Positions 13,606-16,545 of a DNA stretch of 16,545 nucleotides are shown here, piece after piece. The stretch lies in the NCBI GenBank assembly GCA_934255515.1, contig CAKQON010000035.1:1-16545 (forward strand), written 5' to 3'. Numbering within the stretch: position 1 is the first letter of the stretch; each line of letters begins with the position of its first letter. The notes below the pieces were generated by a model, which did no database searches, was not told the origin of the DNA, and saw only the letters and a list, made by a program, of their open reading frames with translations. Source of the stretch: an uncultured Sutterella sp. GTDB lineage: Bacteria; Pseudomonadota; Gammaproteobacteria; Burkholderiales; Burkholderiaceae_F. The position numbers and the translations under genes were made by a program.

Positions 13606-15093
13606 ATGACGCGCCGCAGACTTTTCGCCCTTGCGGGCTGTCTCGGAGTGCCGGCGCTTCCCGCTTCGCTCAAGGCGGCCGAAAGGCCGGATTGCTGCAA
13701 CTTCTCGTGCGATGTCGCCGTGATCGGCGGGGGTGCCGCCGGGCTTGCCGCGGCCATTGCCGCGCATGAGGCTGGCGCGCGCGTGCTCGTCGTTGAAAAA
13801 ATGCCGATGGTGGGCGGCAACTCCCTTCTCGCCTGTGAAGCGATGCTCTATGCCGAGGATCCGAAGGATGTCCGCTCGGCGAAGGAAAGGAGCGAAATTG
13901 CCCGGGAGCGCGAGACGTTCCTGAAGCAGTTGCTTGCGCGCGGCAAGACCGGTCACGAAAAGCTGAGCCGAATCCTGATCGAAGGGTCTCCCGATGCCGT
14001 GAAGTGGCTTGAGTCTCTCGGCTGCAACCTCTCAGAACGCACCGAAGGCTTCGGGCTCGATCATATCTGGGAGTGCCGGCCGGCCAATCAGGTCCCGCTC
14101 GGCGTTGAGGTGATGCGGCATCTGCTCTACCGCGCCGAACAGCACAACATCCCGGTTCTCACCCGGATGCGGGCCATGAAGCTCGAGTCGGGGGCGGCGG
14201 GCTCGTCGCTCTTCATTCATGCCGAGAGCGCCGACGGCAGGTCGGTTCTCGTTGAAGCCCGCGACGTCGTCATTGCGACGGGGGGCTTTGCAGGAAGCCT
14301 TGATGCCGTTTCGAGGCTCTGTCCCAATGCGCCCGTACTCATGACGACGAACGCCGCTTCCGCGACGGGGGACGGTCTGAGGCTCGCCAACAACCTGGGC
14401 GCAAAGTTCCTCGACCTCGACTCCGTCGCGATGCAGCCGACGACGCTTCCGCTTTCGGGCGAGATCATTCCGATGGCGTTGAGGCGCGAGGGCGCCATTC
14501 TCGTCAATGCGGACGGGAAGAGGTTCGCCAACGAACTCGCCGAACCCGAGGTGATTTCTCAGGCAATGCTCGAGCAGCCTGGCGCGAGCGCCTGGCTCCT
14601 TATCGACCGTTCAAGCGCAACGGCTCGGTCCCTGAGGGACGATCTTCTTTCTCGGGTCTACTTCCATTCGGACGACTCCATTCTGGAGCTTTCCGCCACG
14701 ATCGATGCCGACTTCAGCACGCTCGCAACGACGCTCGACTGCTGCCGCAGAACGCGGTGCCTGCACGACTGCGCGTTCGAACGTCCGCTTGCGTCAGCGT
14801 CCTTCACGATGAAGCCCTTTTATTCCATCAAGGTGCGTCCGGCCTATCACGGCACGCCGGGAGGCATCGCCGTCGACGCTGCTTCGCGCGTGGAATCGAA
14901 GAATGGCGGACTCATCCCGAGGCTTTATGCCGCGGGCGAAGCGACGGGCGGCCTCTGGGGGCGCGAGCGCTTCGACAACCTCGGGCTTTCGGGCGCCATC
15001 GTCTTCGGCCGCCTTGCCGGCGCCAATGCCGCGAGGAGCGCTCTCTCCGAAAGCACCCGGGCGGGTGCTGAGCCCGCAGTCAAGGCCGGTTGA
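13606..15093 (+). CDS. Tat-exported FAD-dependent fumarate-reductase-like flavoprotein
   Basis: This 495-aa protein is related to the flavin subunit of flavocytochrome c-type fumarate reductases but has no heme or FMN domain. It begins with a Tat-like signal (MTRRRLFALAGCLGVPALPAS). The FAD dinucleotide fold is VAVIGGGAAGL (38-48) with Glu64, followed by GGNSLLACEAM. Of the fumarate reductase active-site residues, the acid-base Arg (Arg293, RREGAILVN), a substrate His (His415, YHGTPGG) and the C-terminal Arg (Arg455, GRERFDN) appear present, but the usual HPT histidine is absent (MQPTT) and the HRP segment is altered, so fumarate itself may not be the substrate. It probably acts in the periplasm and needs an electron donor. 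ATG 13606 is chosen over 13576 because it puts RRR at the start of the signal. Neither has a clear Shine-Dalgarno. A LAGC sequence could alternatively be a lipobox. Confidence 0.85.
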   Translation: MTRRRLFALAGCLGVPALPASLKAAERPDCCNFSCDVAVIGGGAAGLAAAIAAHEAGARVLVVEKMPMVGGNSLLACEAMLYAEDPKDVRSAKERSEIARERETFLKQLLARGKTGHEKLSRILIEGSPDAVKWLESLGCNLSERTEGFGLDHIWECRPANQVPLGVEVMRHLLYRAEQHNIPVLTRMRAMKLESGAAGSSLFIHAESADGRSVLVEARDVVIATGGFAGSLDAVSRLCPNAPVLMTTNAASATGDGLRLANNLGAKFLDLDSVAMQPTTLPLSGEIIPMALRREGAILVNADGKRFANELAEPEVISQAMLEQPGASAWLLIDRSSATARSLRDDLLSRVYFHSDDSILELSATIDADFSTLATTLDCCRRTRCLHDCAFERPLASASFTMKPFYSIKVRPAYHGTPGGIAVDAASRVESKNGGLIPRLYAAGEATGGLWGRERFDNLGLSGAIVFGRLAGANAARSALSESTRAGAEPAVKAG

Positions 15094-15197
15094 CCTGAAG
15101 CCGGCCCTGCGCATTCGCTGCGTCGCATTCTGCCGCATGAGGCGGCTAGACTTTCGCCTGAACGAATTCCGAATTTCTTTCAGGAACGAAAGCACGC

Positions 15198-16511
15198 ATG
15201 TCTCAAAACACCATCCGCGTCCTTCACACATCGGACTGGCATCTCGGCAAAACGCTGGCCGACGTTGACAGAACGGCCGACTACAGAGCCTTTCTCAAGT
15301 GGCTTCTCGGGATTATTGAAGCCCGATCCATTAACGTTCTCCTCGTTGCCGGCGACATCTTCGACACGACGATGCCGTCAGCGGAGGCGCAGCGCCTCTA
15401 CTACAGCTTCCTCACGGAAGCCGCGAAGATGAGCCTGCGGCAAATCGTCATCACCGCCGGGAATCATGATTCGCAGCGCTTTCTGCGCGCTCCCCGGGAA
15501 CTTCTTTCGGTGGTGAGAACCTTTGTGGCGGGAAGCACCGCTGAAAAAGAGGTCTGCGTCGTCCGGGATAAGGACGGTGCGCCCCTTCTCGGCATTGCCG
15601 CGGTGCCTTATCTGCGCGAAGGGGACGTGCGTCTTTCTGGAGAAAACGACACCGATGCCGCCCGGTCGGCCGCCTGGGGGCGCGGCATCGGAGAGCACTA
15701 CGCCAGGGCGCTCGAAGCGCTCAAAACTGCGCTTTCGGGCGCCGACGTCCCGATGATTGCTTCCGGGCATCTCTTCGTGACCGGAGCGAAGGTCGCGGGG
15801 CCCGACGAAGGCTCCGACGGCGGCGTCTACGTGGGGAGCCTGAGAAACGTTTCCGCAGCCGTTTTCGGAAGCGCCTGGGACTATGTTGCGCTCGGGCACA
15901 TTCACCGCGCGCAGAAGGTTGCCGCGGAAATCCAGGTTCGCTATTCGGGGTCGCCCCTGGCGCTCGACATCGGCGGCGCCAGCGACAGGCATGTCGTCGT
16001 CGAGCTCGCGTTTGACGGGAAGAACCTCACGGAAACCGAAATCGAAGTGCCGCAGCCGCGCCGGGTGATGCGCATCCGGGGAAATCTGGGTGAACTCATG
16101 GCGAGGATTGAGGCGGCCGGGAGTGAATCGCCCGGCGCCATCCTTGAAGCGATTTACGAAGGCGACCCCATGGACGCGGGGATCCTCGTTTCCGAACTCG
16201 GCAGGGCTGCCGGCGAAGCCGGCGTCAACCTTTCTGCCGTGAGGCCGAAACTCCTCCTTGACGGAACGGGAGACGCGGGACCCGTGAAGAGCCTCGACGA
16301 CATTTCGCCCGACGGGGTCTTCAAATCCGTTCTTGAAGCCAATGCCGTGACGGAAGAGGAGCGCGAGGCCCTCACGCCCCTCTTTCTCGAGGCGCTCGAG
16401 CGCGCCGAGATTCTTGAGCGGGAAGAGAAGGCGAAGGTGCGCGAGAAGCTCGCGCAGGGTGAAAAAAACGGTTCTTCGGAAATTAGCGGGCAACCTCTAC
16501 TAAAGAAGTAG
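15198..16511 (+). CDS. sbcD: exonuclease SbcCD subunit D (Mre11-type nuclease)
   Basis: SbcD is the nuclease half of the SbcCD (Mre11-Rad50-like) complex that opens DNA hairpins and processes double-strand ends in the cytoplasm, using Mn2+. The metallophosphatase motifs stand in order: DWHLG (Asp13, His15), AGDIFD (Asp53), GNHDS (88-92) and GHIHR (about 232-236). The capping domain follows, and the C-terminal ~60 residues are charged and Glu/Lys-rich (EREEKAKVREKLAQGEK). At 437 aa it is slightly longer than E. coli SbcD (400 aa). AGGAACG lies upstream of the ATG. The 104-nt gap from the flavoprotein gene holds only a GC stem (15084-15089 with 15101-15106, no T-tract). The partner sbcC normally follows directly. 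Confidence 0.95.
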   Translation: MSQNTIRVLHTSDWHLGKTLADVDRTADYRAFLKWLLGIIEARSINVLLVAGDIFDTTMPSAEAQRLYYSFLTEAAKMSLRQIVITAGNHDSQRFLRAPRELLSVVRTFVAGSTAEKEVCVVRDKDGAPLLGIAAVPYLREGDVRLSGENDTDAARSAAWGRGIGEHYARALEALKTALSGADVPMIASGHLFVTGAKVAGPDEGSDGGVYVGSLRNVSAAVFGSAWDYVALGHIHRAQKVAAEIQVRYSGSPLALDIGGASDRHVVVELAFDGKNLTETEIEVPQPRRVMRIRGNLGELMARIEAAGSESPGAILEAIYEGDPMDAGILVSELGRAAGEAGVNLSAVRPKLLLDGTGDAGPVKSLDDISPDGVFKSVLEANAVTEEEREALTPLFLEALERAEILEREEKAKVREKLAQGEKNGSSEISGQPLLKK

Positions 16512-16531
16512 AAACTTTCAAGCGATTACTG

Positions 16532-16536
16532 AGGAG
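16532..16536 (+). promoter_or_regulatory. Shine-Dalgarno for a gene just beyond the window
   Basis: AGGAG with nine bases left before the end of the window. A start codon at or just after the edge would be ideally spaced. Given sbcD immediately upstream, the expected gene is sbcC. Confidence 0.4.
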
Positions 16537-16545
16537 CGTTTCCGG

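Overview
The window reads as a GC-rich, anaerobically respiring proteobacterium. The best guess is a gut Sutterellaceae-type betaproteobacterium (Sutterella, Parasutterella or Duodenibacillus). This is inferred from gene style: a Tat-exported formate dehydrogenase, a heme-less Tat flavoprotein reductase, a Crp-type regulator beside a flavoprotein relic, and a PF09820-type AAA-ATPase. No rRNA or other taxonomic marker is present.

Left part (1-4212). Two hairpins, one followed by T6, precede a cytoplasmic gamma-glutamyltransferase-like Ntn-hydrolase (179-1795, +). Next is a rearranged spot. The last ~36 codons of a flavoprotein reductase survive on the minus strand (1881-1991). A Crp/Fnr-type regulator (1984-2715, +) begins exactly where that homology stops, so its start codon and Shine-Dalgarno lie inside the relic. 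A strong 13-bp-stem terminator separates it from a DAACS-family (SDF) sodium:amino-acid/dicarboxylate symporter on the minus strand (2792-4084).

Middle (4213-5814, -). One AAA-ATPase-like / PD-(D/E)XK protein of the type found in many copies in gut bacteria. Its base composition looks more AT-rich than its neighbours.

Right part (6009-12939, -). A complete formate respiration module, transcribed right to left: fdnG (Mo/W-bisMGD catalytic subunit, Tat signal, Cys in place of Sec), fdnH (four [4Fe-4S] clusters plus a membrane anchor), fdnI (cytochrome b556), a 259-bp spacer full of nested hairpins, then the maturation genes fdhE and fdhD, closed by a terminator. Formate is oxidised outside the membrane and electrons pass through FdnH and FdnI to quinone. 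FdhD and FdhE are needed to make the enzyme active. Upstream, a sharply AT-rich island (about 13300-13415) carries a perfect FNR box (13345-13358), correctly placed for an anaerobic class II promoter driving the fdn operon. A NarL/NarP-like inverted repeat lies in the ~370-nt leader.

Far right (+ strand). A divergently transcribed Tat-exported, single-domain fumarate-reductase-like flavoprotein (13606-15093) shares that intergenic region and could be a periplasmic electron sink for the same chain (inference). It is followed by sbcD (15198-16511). The last 34 bases hold a Shine-Dalgarno whose spacing predicts a gene, probably sbcC, starting just past the window edge.

No CRISPR array, tRNA, rRNA, insertion sequence or prophage gene was seen.
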